Source: Muribaculaceae bacterium
GTDB taxonomy: Bacteria; Bacteroidota; Bacteroidia; Bacteroidales; Muribaculaceae
Assembly: GCA_022508985.1 (NCBI GenBank)
Contig: JAFLUA010000002.1
Coordinates: 124,001 to 188,000, forward strand
Direction: 5' to 3'
DNA length: 64,000 nt
In this document: one piece after another, positions 9,167-18,414 of the stretch
Numbering within the stretch: position 1 is the first letter of the stretch
Layout: each line of letters begins with the position of its first letter
Position numbers and translations under genes: made by a program
Notes under the pieces: model-generated
Seen by the model: the letters and a program-made list of their open reading frames with translations, nothing else
The model's database searches: none
What the model was told of the DNA's origin: nothing

Positions 9167-9871
9167 ATGGCTATGAACCAATATGATTACGAATACAGCT
9201 CGCCAGCACCTCTTGCAACGACTGTCAATAGCACGATGAAAAGAGTGTACCTAAAGATGACACTCGGATTGATAGTGACGGCGTTTACCGCACTATGGGC
9301 AGCCACGTCGCCGGCTTACATCAACTTCTTTGTAGGTCACCCGTGGATAATGATAGCGCTCATTGTCGCCGAACTTGGATTTGTTATCGCTATTTCGGCC
9401 GGCATAAACAAATTGTCGAGTGGCATGGCCACCCTGCTGTTCTATCTCTTTGCTATCATCAACGGGCTCATGCTCTTTACAGTGTTTATCGCATATAGCC
9501 CGGCAGTTATAATAAAAACCTTCTTTATAACGGCCGGCACCTTTGGAGCAATGACCATCTACGGCTACCTCACCTCTAACGACCTGTCTAAATTTGGCAC
9601 CTATCTGATCATGGCCCTTTTTGGGCTAATCATAGCATCGGTCGTTAACATATTCATGAAGAGCAGTTCTCTCGATTGGATTATATCTATCGTAGGCGTG
9701 CTTATCTTCATCGGCCTCACGGCGTGGGATACGCAACAGATTAAGACAATGGCAATGACCGCCGACGGCGACGCTGCAAATAAGCTTGCTACAATCGGCG
9801 CGCTATCGCTATACCTCGATTTCATCAACCTCTTCCTCTATCTCCTACGAATTTTCGGAAGACGCGATTAA
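9167..9871 (+). CDS. BI-1/YccA family membrane protein
   Basis: Bax-inhibitor-1 (TMBIM) family inner membrane protein with seven hydrophobic segments and an N-terminal tail of about 35 polar residues. Bacterial members such as YccA modulate the FtsH protease, and some conduct calcium; which applies here is not known. The ATG at 9167 (MAMNQYDYEYSS) is chosen; a longer frame begins with TTG at 9122 but overlaps the end of argS. It is followed by a strong terminator at 9891-9913. Confidence 0.9.
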   Translation: MAMNQYDYEYSSPAPLATTVNSTMKRVYLKMTLGLIVTAFTALWAATSPAYINFFVGHPWIMIALIVAELGFVIAISAGINKLSSGMATLLFYLFAIINGLMLFTVFIAYSPAVIIKTFFITAGTFGAMTIYGYLTSNDLSKFGTYLIMALFGLIIASVVNIFMKSSSLDWIISIVGVLIFIGLTAWDTQQIKTMAMTADGDAANKLATIGALSLYLDFINLFLYLLRIFGRRD

Positions 9872-9890
9872 TAATTAAGAAAACTTAGAC

Positions 9891-9913
9891 AGGGCGCACC
9901 ACAAGTGCGCCCT
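9891..9913 (+). terminator. Stem-loop between BI-1 gene and MATE gene
   Basis: AGGGCGCAC at 9891-9899 pairs perfectly with GTGCGCCCT at 9905-9913 around a 5-base loop. There is no long T run after it, so its strength as an intrinsic terminator is uncertain. Confidence 0.6.
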
Positions 9914-9935
9914 AACTTATGCCAGCCTAACGCCT

Positions 9936-11285
9936 GTGTCGATACGCACATACTTGCCATACTATAAAAAGATTTTACGTTTAGCTTTCCCTCTGTTTTT
10001 AGGACAGTTAGGTAATATTGCGACGAGTTTTGCCGATAATATAATGGTGGGGCACTACTCTACCGAGGCCTTGGCATCGGCCTCATTTGTAAACAATGTG
10101 TTCAACATTGCAATCTTTGCTTGTATAGGCTTTACCTATGGGCTCACTCCGTTGCTCGGAGCGTTCTTTGCTCGAGGAGAGAACAACCGGATAGGTAGTA
10201 TGCTCCGCATAGGGGTGAGAATAAACGTGCTGTTTACCTTGTTGATAACAGCCCTAATGGCCATCGGATATTTCAATTTGCACCGCATGGGCCAACCGGA
10301 AGAGTTGTTGCCGATAATCCGCCCGTATTACATTATTGTGCTTGTAAGCATGATACCGGTGTGCCTCTTCAATGTTTTTGCACAATGGAGCTATGCAATC
10401 AACAACACGGGCTACCCCACATGGATAGTTTTAGGGGCTAACATTGTGAATGTCGCAGGCAACTATCTACTCATTTATGGCCATGGTGGCCTACCGGAAA
10501 TGGGCCTTACGGGAGCCGGCGTCAGCACACTACTATCGCGCGTACTGTGCTTTGCGGCTATGGCATACGTCTTTTTCGGCACAGGCCTTGGTAAGCCCTA
10601 TCGCAATAGTTTCATGAAACATCAGGTCGAGAAGGGCGATTCACGACTCGTTGCTAAAACCGGCTTCCCGGTAGCGATGCAGATGACATTCGAATCATCA
10701 TCATTTTCGGGGGCAGCTATAATGGCCGGATGGCTTGGGGCGATAGAGCTTGCGGCGTTTCAGATTGTAGCCATAAGCGGCATGCTTGGCTTCTGCCTGT
10801 ACTATAGTATCGGAGCGGCCCTGGCAATACCTGTTAGTCATGGAGCCGGGTATAACGACACTGCGGCGATGCGCAACTCGGCATGGGCCGGCTACCACAT
10901 AATGCTGGTATGTATGAGCCTTGCCATCATACTATTTATGAGCTGTGGCCACGTAATAATGGGCGTCTTCAGCAACGATGAGGCTGTGGTCGGGCTTGCG
11001 GTGACCCTACTCGTTCCGATGGCCTTATACCAGCTTGGCGATGCTACGCAGATAACGTTTGCCAACGCCTTGCGAGGCACCTCGCATGTAATGCCTATGC
11101 TTTATATCGCATTTTTCAGCTACATAGTCGTTGGTCTTCCGGTAACTTACCTCTTCGCATTTCCTGTTGGGCTGGGCTTGTATGGCATAGTATTGAGTTT
11201 TTCGGTATGCCTGCTGATGGCCGCGGCCTTGTTTCTTACGTTTTTTCTACGTTCAACTCGTAAAAATTCCACAGAAAAATATTAA
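9936..11285 (+). CDS. MATE family efflux transporter
   Basis: Multidrug and toxin extrusion protein of the inner membrane, normally exporting cationic compounds in exchange for sodium or protons. About twelve hydrophobic segments in two halves are visible, with family-typical phrases such as FPLFLGQLGNIATSFADNIMVG near the start. The assigned start is a GTG at 9936; no in-frame ATG precedes it close by, and it lies just after the stem-loop at 9891-9913. 449 residues is normal length. The last bases of the gene contain a promoter-like element for pyrH. Confidence 0.9.
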   Translation: MSIRTYLPYYKKILRLAFPLFLGQLGNIATSFADNIMVGHYSTEALASASFVNNVFNIAIFACIGFTYGLTPLLGAFFARGENNRIGSMLRIGVRINVLFTLLITALMAIGYFNLHRMGQPEELLPIIRPYYIIVLVSMIPVCLFNVFAQWSYAINNTGYPTWIVLGANIVNVAGNYLLIYGHGGLPEMGLTGAGVSTLLSRVLCFAAMAYVFFGTGLGKPYRNSFMKHQVEKGDSRLVAKTGFPVAMQMTFESSSFSGAAIMAGWLGAIELAAFQIVAISGMLGFCLYYSIGAALAIPVSHGAGYNDTAAMRNSAWAGYHIMLVCMSLAIILFMSCGHVIMGVFSNDEAVVGLAVTLLVPMALYQLGDATQITFANALRGTSHVMPMLYIAFFSYIVVGLPVTYLFAFPVGLGLYGIVLSFSVCLLMAAALFLTFFLRSTRKNSTEKY

Positions 11286-11290
11286 CTTTG
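11283..11290 (+). promoter_or_regulatory. Promoter -7 element for pyrH-frr
   Basis: TAACTTTG overlaps the end of the MATE gene and lies 16 bases before the pyrH ATG, giving a very short leader. No clear -33 element. Confidence 0.45.
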
Positions 11291-11305
11291 CCAAAAAGGA
11301 TAATT

Positions 11306-12016
11306 ATGGAGCCAAAATATCACAGAATCTTACTCAAACTTAGCGGAGAATCGCTAATGGGAAAACAAGGCTACGGCATCGATGCTGAGCGTTTGGCCTC
11401 GTATGCCGAGCAAATCGACCGATTGGCAAAAAGCGGAGTCGAAATAGGCATTGTAATAGGCGGCGGCAACATTTTCCGCGGATTGTCGGGAGCGGCAAAG
11501 GGTTTCGACCGCGTAAAGGGCGACCAGATGGGAATGTTGGCAACCGTAATCAATTCGCTGGCATTAAGTTCCGCGCTGGAAAACATAGGCTGCAACGCCC
11601 GAGTGCTCACAGCAACGGGTATGTTTCCTATAGGAGAGCCATATAGCCCCGCACGCGCCCTTGAGACGCTTGGCGAGGGTCGTATCGCAATCATAGCCGG
11701 CGGCACCGGCAACCCGTTCTTTACCACCGACACGGCCTCGGCCTTGCGCGCCGTTGAGATTCATGCCGAGGTAATGCTTAAGGGTACACGAGTCGACGGC
11801 ATCTACACAGCTGACCCCGAAAAAGACCCAACGGCAACTAAATTTGACCAGATAACATACGACGAAATATATAATCGCGGCCTTAAGATTATGGACTTAA
11901 CCGCAACTACATTGTGCCGCGAAAACGGCATGAAAATCGTTGTCTTCGATATGGATACCCCCGGTAACCTGCAGAAGGTGATTGAAGGGCAGAATATCGG
12001 CACTTTAGTTTACTAA
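11306..12016 (+). CDS. pyrH: UMP kinase
   Basis: Phosphorylates UMP to UDP in pyrimidine nucleotide synthesis; hexameric bacterial-type enzyme of the amino-acid kinase fold. Motifs: [11 protein letters not shown] at the N-terminus, [11 protein letters not shown] for nucleotide binding, and [14 protein letters not shown]. The ATG at 11306 ([15 protein letters not shown]) is chosen over an in-frame TTG at 11288 that lies within the promoter element. The pair pyrH-frr is a conserved bacterial arrangement and frr follows after 20 bases. Confidence 0.96.
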   Translation: MEPKYHRILLKLSGESLMGKQGYGIDAERLASYAEQIDRLAKSGVEIGIVIGGGNIFRGLSGAAKGFDRVKGDQMGMLATVINSLALSSALENIGCNARVLTATGMFPIGEPYSPARALETLGEGRIAIIAGGTGNPFFTTDTASALRAVEIHAEVMLKGTRVDGIYTADPEKDPTATKFDQITYDEIYNRGLKIMDLTATTLCRENGMKIVVFDMDTPGNLQKVIEGQNIGTLVY

Positions 12017-12036
12017 TCAATAAACCTTACTATACT

Positions 12037-12597
12037 ATGACTGACCCTAAAACTTATATCGGCCCCTCTGAGGAAAAGATGGAAATGGCGGTGGCCTATC
12101 TTGATGAAACACTTGCACGCATACGCGCAGGCAAGGCAAACGCTAAAATTCTCGACGGCGTACGTGTAGATTACTACGGCTCGGTAGTGCCCATCTCTAA
12201 CGTGGCTAACATATCAGTGCCCGACGCTCGCACAATAGCAATCACCCCGTGGGAGAAATCAATGTTTAAGGAAATCGAAAAAGCCATAATCAACTCCGAG
12301 GTGGGCATCACGCCCGAAAATAATGGAGAGGTTATCCGACTATCGATACCGCCATTGACTGAAGATCGTCGCAAAACGCTTGTAAAACAATGCAAAGCAG
12401 AGGCTGAGAATGCGAAAGTATCTGTTCGTAACGCTCGCCGCGAAGCTATCGAAGGCCTGAAAAAAGCCGTTAAGCAAGGTATGCCCGAAGATACAGAAAA
12501 AGATGCTGAAAACGACGTTCAAAAGCTTCACGATAAATATCTGAAACAAATCGACGATCTTTTCGCTGCTAAGGAAAAAGAAATTCTCACTGTATAA
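12037..12597 (+). CDS. frr: Ribosome recycling factor
   Basis: Splits the post-termination ribosome together with EF-G. 186 residues, the normal length, with the typical three-helix bundle sequence and family motifs such as [17 protein letters not shown] and the conserved VRNARREA segment near residue 130. It follows pyrH as in most bacteria and ends just before a strong terminator. Confidence 0.96.
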   Translation: MTDPKTYIGPSEEKMEMAVAYLDETLARIRAGKANAKILDGVRVDYYGSVVPISNVANISVPDARTIAITPWEKSMFKEIEKAIINSEVGITPENNGEVIRLSIPPLTEDRRKTLVKQCKAEAENAKVSVRNARREAIEGLKKAVKQGMPEDTEKDAENDVQKLHDKYLKQIDDLFAAKEKEILTV

Positions 12598-12625
12598 TTG
12601 GCTATTACAGCATTTTACCATACCT

Positions 12626-12652
12626 AAGGGGGTGCCTTGCGGGCACCCCCTT
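12626..12652 (+). terminator. Terminator after frr
   Basis: AAGGGGGTGCC at 12626-12636 pairs with GGCACCCCCTT at 12642-12652, an 11 bp perfect stem with a 5-base loop. Confidence 0.75.
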
Positions 12653-12705
12653 ATCGTATCTGATAAGTCGGTGAAAGATAGGTTGAAACGGCATAAAAAT
12701 ATAAA

Positions 12706-12737
12706 TTTGGCGGAGCGGTAAAAAATTAGTAACTTTG
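12706..12737 (+). promoter_or_regulatory. Promoter for pnp
   Basis: TTTG at 12706-12709, 20-base spacer, TAACTTTG at 12730-12737: a full match to the Bacteroidetes consensus, 33 bases before the pnp start. Confidence 0.7.
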
Positions 12738-12770
12738 CATGAATATTGACGAAATAAAAATAATAAATTT

Positions 12771-15005
12771 ATGAATCCCATTAAGAAAACCATCGCGCTT
12801 CCCGACGGCCGTACAATCACAATAGAGACGGGGAAATTGGCAAAGCAAGCCGATGGAGCGGTAGAATTACGCATGGGCAACACAATGCTGTTAGCCACCG
12901 TAGTGTCGGCAAAAGAAGCCGGCGAAGGTGTCGATTTTATGCCCTTGCAAGTTGAATACAAAGAGAAATTTTCGGCAGCCGGCCGTTTCCCGGGCGGTTT
13001 CCTCAAAAGAGAGGGCCGCGCCAGCGATTATGAAATCTTAACGGCCCGCTTAGTCGATCGCGTGTTGCGTCCCCTCTTCCCGGACAACTATCACGCCGAC
13101 ACATTTGTAAATATCACATTATACTCAGCTGATGGCGTTGATGCCCCCGACTGTTTGGCCGGCCTCGCTGCATCGGCCGCCATCGCAGTAAGCGACATCC
13201 CATTTAACGGTCCTATCTCGGAAGTACGAGTAGCACGTGTCGATGGAGAATTTGTTATCAACCCGACATTCGAGCAACTCAAAAACGCCGACATGGAACT
13301 TATGGTAGGAGCCACCTACGACAATATCATGATGGTTGAAGGCGAAATGCAAGAAGCCTCAGAGGCAGAATTACTTGCCGCCCTCCGCGCTGCTCACGAA
13401 GCCATCAAAATACAATGCCAGGCACAAATTGAACTCGCCGAAGCTGTCGGCTCGACAGTGAAACGCGAATATTGCCACGAGGTAAACGATGAAGACCTTC
13501 GTGCCGACGTGAAAGCAAAATGCTACGACCGCGCCTACGCAATAGCAAAGGCAGGTTGTGCCGACAAGCATTGGCGCCAAGATTCGTTCGATGCCATCTG
13601 CGCAGAATATATCGAATCGTTGCCCGAAGAAGAGCGCGACGAAAAGACCCCATTGGTAAAACGCTACTACCACGACGTTGAAAAAGAAGCCGTGCGCCGC
13701 TGTATCCTTGATGAAGGCATACGCTTAGACGGCCGTAAGACGACAGAGATTCGTCCTATCTGGTGCGAAGTAGACTACCTACCGGGGCCTCACGGCTCGG
13801 CAGTGTTTACACGTGGCGAGACACAGTCGCTATCGACAGTAACTCTTGGCACGAAACTCGACGAAAAGATTCTCGACGAAGTTCTCAACCAAGGTCGCGA
13901 ACGCTTCCTGCTCCACTATAATTTTCCTCCCTTCTCTACGGGCGAAGCGAAACCCACACGTGGCGTTGGCCGTCGTGAAATAGGTCACGGCAACCTTGCA
14001 CACCGCGCACTCAAAGGAATGTTACCCGACGACTTCCCCTATGTATGCCGCGTCGTTAGCGACATCCTTGAAAGTAACGGCTCATCGTCGATGGCAACAG
14101 TATGTGCGGGCACCCTGGCGCTCCTCGACGCCGGAGTTAAGATGAAAAAACCTGTTAGCGGTATCGCTATGGGCCTTATCACCGACACCGAAAGCCCCAA
14201 ATATGCCATTCTAAGCGATATCTTGGGCGACGAAGACCACCTCGGTGATATGGACTTCAAGGTAACGGGCACACGCGACGGCATCACAGCAACACAGATG
14301 GATATCAAGTGCGACGGACTTAGCTATGAGATACTTGAGAAAGCACTGCTTCAAGCACGCGAAGGCCGCCTGCACATCCTCAACATCATCGAAAATACGA
14401 TACCGGCACCGCGTGAAGACTATAAGCCTCACGTACCTCGCATCGTAACGATGATAATACCTAAAGAACTTATCGGCGCCGTAATAGGCCCAGGCGGAAA
14501 AGTAATCCAAGGCATCCAAGAAGAAAGTGGCGCCGTTGTATCTATCGACGAAATCGACGAAGGCGGCTATATCGAAGTTGCCGGCACCAACAAAGAATCA
14601 ATCGACAAGGCTCTTGCCATGATTAATGCCATTGTCGAATTGCCCGAAGAAGGCAAGGTATACCAGGGCACAGTGCGCTCTATACTCGATTTCGGTGCGT
14701 TCGTTGAATTTATGCCACATCGCGATGGACTTCTTCACATCAGTGAAATATCGTGGGAGCGTCTCGAAGACATGGAAGCCAGCGGCCTCAAAGAAGGCGA
14801 CAAAGTAGATGTAAAACTCATTGAAATCGACAAGAAGACGGGCAAATATCGCCTGTCGATGCGTGCGCTTCTACCCAAGCCCGAAGGCTATGTAGAACCC
14901 CAGCGTGCCCCACGTGCCGACCGCCCGCGCAACGACCGCGGCCCTCGTCGCGATGGCAACGGGCCCCGCAACAACAGAGGACCTCGCGGACCGAAAAAAG
15001 ACTAA
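12771..15005 (+). CDS. pnp: Polynucleotide phosphorylase
   Basis: 3'-5' phosphorolytic exoribonuclease of RNA turnover, trimeric. Two RNase PH domains fill about residues 1-545; a KH domain ([15 protein letters not shown]) and an S1 domain ([20 protein letters not shown]) follow. After the S1 domain is an Arg/Gly/Pro/Asn-rich basic tail of about 35 residues ([16 protein letters not shown] and on), which is likely disordered and RNA-binding. Total length 744 aa. The gene has its own promoter and a 14 bp stem terminator, so it is a single-gene unit. Confidence 0.97.
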   Translation: MNPIKKTIALPDGRTITIETGKLAKQADGAVELRMGNTMLLATVVSAKEAGEGVDFMPLQVEYKEKFSAAGRFPGGFLKREGRASDYEILTARLVDRVLRPLFPDNYHADTFVNITLYSADGVDAPDCLAGLAASAAIAVSDIPFNGPISEVRVARVDGEFVINPTFEQLKNADMELMVGATYDNIMMVEGEMQEASEAELLAALRAAHEAIKIQCQAQIELAEAVGSTVKREYCHEVNDEDLRADVKAKCYDRAYAIAKAGCADKHWRQDSFDAICAEYIESLPEEERDEKTPLVKRYYHDVEKEAVRRCILDEGIRLDGRKTTEIRPIWCEVDYLPGPHGSAVFTRGETQSLSTVTLGTKLDEKILDEVLNQGRERFLLHYNFPPFSTGEAKPTRGVGRREIGHGNLAHRALKGMLPDDFPYVCRVVSDILESNGSSSMATVCAGTLALLDAGVKMKKPVSGIAMGLITDTESPKYAILSDILGDEDHLGDMDFKVTGTRDGITATQMDIKCDGLSYEILEKALLQAREGRLHILNIIENTIPAPREDYKPHVPRIVTMIIPKELIGAVIGPGGKVIQGIQEESGAVVSIDEIDEGGYIEVAGTNKESIDKALAMINAIVELPEEGKVYQGTVRSILDFGAFVEFMPHRDGLLHISEISWERLEDMEASGLKEGDKVDVKLIEIDKKTGKYRLSMRALLPKPEGYVEPQRAPRADRPRNDRGPRRDGNGPRNNRGPRGPKKD

Positions 15006-15031
15006 GTCGCAAGACTTAATACCAACATAAC

Positions 15032-15070
15032 AATGCCCCGAAAGCGTCTGTTTTTAGCTTTCGGGGCATT
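15032..15070. terminator. Bidirectional terminator after pnp
   Basis: AATGCCCCGAAAGC at 15032-15045 pairs perfectly over 14 bp with GCTTTCGGGGCATT at 15057-15070; the loop holds five T. It ends pnp and could also stop read-through from the minus-strand unit at 15125-15245. Confidence 0.8.
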
Positions 15071-15124
15071 TGCTGTATATGGTGTTTTTTATGATTATAC
15101 CATGGCAAATCATGGCATTGGCAT

Positions 15125-15245
15125 AAAAAGAAAAAATGCAACTACCTATCGCAGGCAATTGCATTCTAACCTATGATTCACTTATTTGTTTGATTGTCTT
15201 GCTTCTAACTTTGAGTGAACTAAGTTAAAAATCTTCCTATGTTTG
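15125..15245 (-). ncRNA. Candidate small RNA with own promoter and terminator
   Basis: A complete minus-strand transcription unit without an ORF lies between pnp and the U32 peptidase gene. The promoter is at 15280-15251. The 3' end is an intrinsic terminator: on the minus strand a 12 bp stem (15164-15153 with 15147-15136) with a 5-base loop is followed by a T run at 15135-15125 interrupted by one C. Two of the stem pairs are G-U when read as minus-strand RNA but A-C mismatches on the plus strand, which supports the minus strand as the transcribed one. Expected length about 120 bases. Apart from this the gap 15071-15351 holds nothing I recognise. Confidence 0.55.
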
Positions 15246-15250
15246 CATTG

Positions 15251-15280
15251 CAAAGTTACATATTTTTTCAGAAAAACAAA
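15251..15280 (-). promoter_or_regulatory. Minus-strand promoter of the candidate small RNA
   Basis: On the minus strand TTTG (15280-15277), an 18-base spacer and TAACTTTG (15258-15251) match the Bacteroidetes consensus. It lies downstream of the U32 gene end, so it does not serve that gene. Confidence 0.6.
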
Positions 15281-15351
15281 TCGGCGAACAGCAGTTTAAC
15301 ATTTATTCACATTGCGTTTTTATGAAACGTCGAGACAGGAGAGGACGGCTA

Positions 15352-16605
15352 TTACGAGTTGCCATTTTGCGTTGGGAGCCACCTGTAAAGGCGGTCGGCG
15401 GGTCTTATTTTTGCGGGGACCGCAATAGAGAAGGCTTCGCCTTTAACAGCCTTGTCGACACTTTTATTGTCTACTCTAATGTCTTCTACTTTAATGATGA
15501 GGGCCCCTGTAGTCGGTCCGGTAATTATAACTTCATCGCCAACACACAGCTCTCCAGCCTCCATAAAAAACTCGCCTACGCCGAGGCGTGAAAAATATTT
15601 CACACCCTTCGCTACATATTGTTTAACCCGAGTGGCCGACGACCCGTACTTTGCCGACCATTCACCAAGGCGCTGTCCAAGATAGTATCCGCCCCAAAAC
15701 CCGCGATTAAAGATTTTTTCAAGACGTTCATCCCAATCCTTGACCATGGCATCGGAATAAGTACCATTACAGATCGCTTCAATTGCCTCTGAATAGCACT
15801 TTACGGCCGTATAGACATATTCCGGCCCTCTTGCACGCCCTTCAATTTTTAATACTGTTACGCCTGCATCGATAAGTCTATCGAGGAAATGAATAGTCTT
15901 GAGGTCTTTGGGCGACATTATATATTTGTTTTCCACAGAAAGTTCATCACCGGTTTCGAGGTCGGTTACGCCATAGCCGCGACGACAAATCTGTGTGCAA
16001 GCGCCTCTATTAGCGCTTGAATTCATTTGATGCAAACTAAGGTAGCACTTTCCGGAAACGGCCATACAAAGGGCTCCATGGCAAAACATCTCAAGCCGTA
16101 TCAATTTTCCGGAAGGCCCTATTATATTTTCAGCCTTGACGGCCTCGGAGATAGCTTTGACCTGGTCGAGATTCAATTCACGGGCCAGAACCATAACATC
16201 GGCAAAAGCAGCGTAAAAGCGTACGGCTTCAATATTTGAGATATTGCATTGCGTAGAAATATGAACCTCAACGCCATGACGCCGACAAGCCGATATAGCA
16301 GCGATGTCGGAAGCAATAATGGCAGAAATCTTAGCTTGGGCCGCTGTTTGAACTATAGCATCGACCTTCTCTAAATCGTTATCGTAGACAATAGTATTAA
16401 CGGTGAGATACGTTTTAACGTTTTCTTTCGAGCAAATCTCGGCTATATTCTTTAAATCGTCGAGAGTGAAATTAGCCGACGACCGCGAACGCATATTAAG
16501 CCCTTCAACGCCAAAGTAAACGGCATCGGCGCCGGCATTAATAGCGGCGGTAAGAGCCTCGTAGCTGCCGACGGGAGCCATTATCTCAAAGTCGCTACGA
16601 TTCAT
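15352..16605 (-). CDS. Peptidase U32 family protein (RNA hydroxylation type)
   Basis: Belongs to the U32 family, whose members include TrhP/YegQ and RlhA, radical-independent enzymes needed for hydroxylation of tRNA or rRNA bases; some were described as collagenases. The family signature is seen at about residues 160-185 (MFCHGALCMAVSGKCYLS) with further conserved cysteines in NRGACTQICRRGY. N-terminus MAPVGSYEALTAAINAGADA is typical. 417 residues matches the short YegQ type. Assignment to TrhP rather than RlhA is not possible by eye. Confidence 0.9.
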   Translation of the reverse strand: MNRSDFEIMAPVGSYEALTAAINAGADAVYFGVEGLNMRSRSSANFTLDDLKNIAEICSKENVKTYLTVNTIVYDNDLEKVDAIVQTAAQAKISAIIASDIAAISACRRHGVEVHISTQCNISNIEAVRFYAAFADVMVLARELNLDQVKAISEAVKAENIIGPSGKLIRLEMFCHGALCMAVSGKCYLSLHQMNSSANRGACTQICRRGYGVTDLETGDELSVENKYIMSPKDLKTIHFLDRLIDAGVTVLKIEGRARGPEYVYTAVKCYSEAIEAICNGTYSDAMVKDWDERLEKIFNRGFWGGYYLGQRLGEWSAKYGSSATRVKQYVAKGVKYFSRLGVGEFFMEAGELCVGDEVIITGPTTGALIIKVEDIRVDNKSVDKAVKGEAFSIAVPAKIRPADRLYRWLPTQNGNS

Positions 16606-16702
16606 AACTATTGAATTAACGATGCAAGGTTACAACAAATCATACCCTGCAAAAGCGATGCAGGATATGATTTTATGATTGAAAAAAGTATTTCCGATAA
16701 AA

Positions 16703-17083
16703 TTATTCAGCGTCGGGTAAAGCAACCGGAGTCGGGTCAACAACAACGGGAGCTTCGCCTTCACCTTCGACAGCCACCGGAGCTGGAGTGTCGAAAACGG
16801 GAACATCTACAGTAGCGGGAGCTTCAACAGGCAGTTCGCGCAGTTGAGTACCGTTAGTGTGACGCGGCATTGTGAAAACGGAAACGATAGAAAGAACAAC
16901 GAGGAGGCTCACGAGCGTCCATGTTGCTTTTTCGAGGAAATCGTTAGTCTGGCGTACGCCCATCACAGCACCGGCACCGCCGAACTGCGAAGAAAGGCCA
17001 CCGCCTTTAGATTTCTGAATAAGAACGATGCCAATAAGAAGGATGGCAACAATAACGGTCAATACGATAATGACAGCGTGCAT
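16703..17083 (-). CDS. secG: Preprotein translocase subunit SecG
   Basis: Small inner-membrane subunit of the SecYEG channel. Two hydrophobic helices (about residues 2-22 and 52-70) flank the conserved cytoplasmic loop KSKGGGLSSQFGGAGAVMG. The protein has an extra C-terminal tail of about 50 residues rich in Pro, Val, Ala and acidic residues, as often seen in Bacteroidales SecG. It is the last gene of a minus-strand cluster with lptE and a TPR-like gene. Confidence 0.94.
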   Translation of the reverse strand: MHAVIIVLTVIVAILLIGIVLIQKSKGGGLSSQFGGAGAVMGVRQTNDFLEKATWTLVSLLVVLSIVSVFTMPRHTNGTQLRELPVEAPATVDVPVFDTPAPVAVEGEGEAPVVVDPTPVALPDAE

Positions 17084-17097
17084 AATTAAACAATTTA

Positions 17098-17889
17098 TTA
17101 AGAGTCGCCCGACGTTTTTTTGTCGTTTAATCGGCGATGGTTTGTAATCAAAATTTGCAAAAAGCGCAATTGGTCTGCAAAGTAAGCACTTTTTTTTGGA
17201 AATTTCAAGTTTAATTGGGATATAATTTCAAAAGCCTTCTCATAACGCCTCTGCTTTATGAATATTTTAGCGAGGCTTTCGCTTAGCAAAGAGTCGTCGG
17301 AATGGTCGGGCTTAGAGACCGGAGTGCTTTCAGTATCAGGCGATTGCGACATTTCATCGATGGGCAACAGCTCCGGGCGGTGCGTTGCCGGGTGCTTACT
17401 TCTGATAAAAGCGTTAATTCTGGCATCTTGCGAGTCGGCATCAAAATCGTCGTCGGAAGGCAGATTCTCCTGCTCCTCTCTTGCCAAAATCTCGGCATAG
17501 TCGGGCGTTGGGTTGAAAATCATCTTTTCGAGGAGTTCCACGTCTTCAGGCGAAGAATTGCCATAAGCTCGCAAGAAAGTATCGATAACGTCGAACGTAG
17601 GCATAGGCATAGCCCGCTCTGCTTCGGGATAAAACTTAGCCCAATCATCGCCGTAAGCCGCAAAGGCTAATGTGCGCTTATCGCTTGCCGACAAAGCCAC
17701 GGCATTTTTCAGCTCAACGATTTCGTCAGGCTCCAGCGCCGCCTCTTGATGCCTCAGGAGTAAAACAGCAGCAAGGGTAAAGTGAGGATATTTTTTTACA
17801 CATTTGCGCAAGGCATCAGCGTCGGCACCACTCAACGGTTGTCCGTCGGGTATTGAAATACACCTTTTTATGATATCGGATAGTTCCAT
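17098..17889 (-). CDS. TPR-like hypothetical protein
   Basis: 263 residues, soluble. The C-terminal part (LSESLAKIFIKQRRYEKAFE, then IISQLNLKFPKKSAYFADQ) reads as a tetratricopeptide-like helix pair; the middle is acidic and low complexity (DDDFDADSQDA). The function is unknown. In many Bacteroidales genomes a gene of this kind lies between lptE and secG, as here: it starts one base after lptE ends and secG follows after 14 bases. It may serve envelope biogenesis, but this is inferred from position only. Confidence 0.75.
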   Translation of the reverse strand: MELSDIIKRCISIPDGQPLSGADADALRKCVKKYPHFTLAAVLLLRHQEAALEPDEIVELKNAVALSASDKRTLAFAAYGDDWAKFYPEAERAMPMPTFDVIDTFLRAYGNSSPEDVELLEKMIFNPTPDYAEILAREEQENLPSDDDFDADSQDARINAFIRSKHPATHRPELLPIDEMSQSPDTESTPVSKPDHSDDSLLSESLAKIFIKQRRYEKAFEIISQLNLKFPKKSAYFADQLRFLQILITNHRRLNDKKTSGDS

Positions 17890-18414
17890 TTACCAGTTAC
17901 CGAGAGTAGCGTTAAAAATAAGTTCAACGAGCTCTTTTGAAATTTCCTCACAGAGTTGGTCTTGCACGTCGGTCAACATTTCAGAAGAGTCGAAGTCGCG
18001 ATAAGCCGAGAACGTCTGATCGGCATCGTTATTATCGGCTTTATTGTCGATATATCTCACTCTCACCGAGATTGTTAGCCTTGTCATCGAAGCGTATGCA
18101 TTCTCAGTAACAGCCTGAGGAGTAAGGTTATAAGCGGTGATTTCGCCTTCCAGCTCGATATCGGCAGCACCGTCGGTAGTGCGAAGTCGCGTATTCTTTG
18201 TAATATAATCGAGCAACTCTGTTTCAAAAGTCTGTTGCAATGGCGGATACACCAATGCCGCACGAATAGGAAAGTCGGAAACCCTTATAGTTTTATATAC
18301 CGTATAATCAAGAGCCGACCCATTCATTTTAATACTTATCCTACAAGCCGTCAATGCTATAAGAGATAAGAACAAAATAACGGAAGCCAATTTCAGGTGT
18401 TTATTCCAAGCCAT
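17890..18414 (-). CDS. lptE: LptE-like LPS assembly lipoprotein
   Basis: Outer-membrane lipoprotein partner of LptD in lipopolysaccharide insertion. A signal peptide ends in the lipobox LTAC (Cys at about residue 24). The following region (ISIKMNGSALDYTVYKTI, then LRTTDGAADIELEGEI) has the alternating strand pattern of the LptE/RlpB fold described for Bacteroidetes. 174 residues is the expected size. The start overlaps the end of the sigma-54 activator gene by 14 bases. Confidence 0.85.
   Translation of the reverse strand: MAWNKHLKLASVILFLSLIALTACRISIKMNGSALDYTVYKTIRVSDFPIRAALVYPPLQQTFETELLDYITKNTRLRTTDGAADIELEGEITAYNLTPQAVTENAYASMTRLTISVRVRYIDNKADNNDADQTFSAYRDFDSSEMLTDVQDQLCEEISKELVELIFNATLGNW

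Noticed and set aside
15206-15213. Plus-strand TAACTTTG with TTTG 17 bases upstream
   Set aside because: It lies inside the candidate minus-strand RNA and leads to no plus-strand gene; likely chance in A+T-rich sequence.
15322-15591. 89-residue plus-strand open frame
   Set aside because: Overlaps the end of the U32 family gene on the other strand and has no family likeness.
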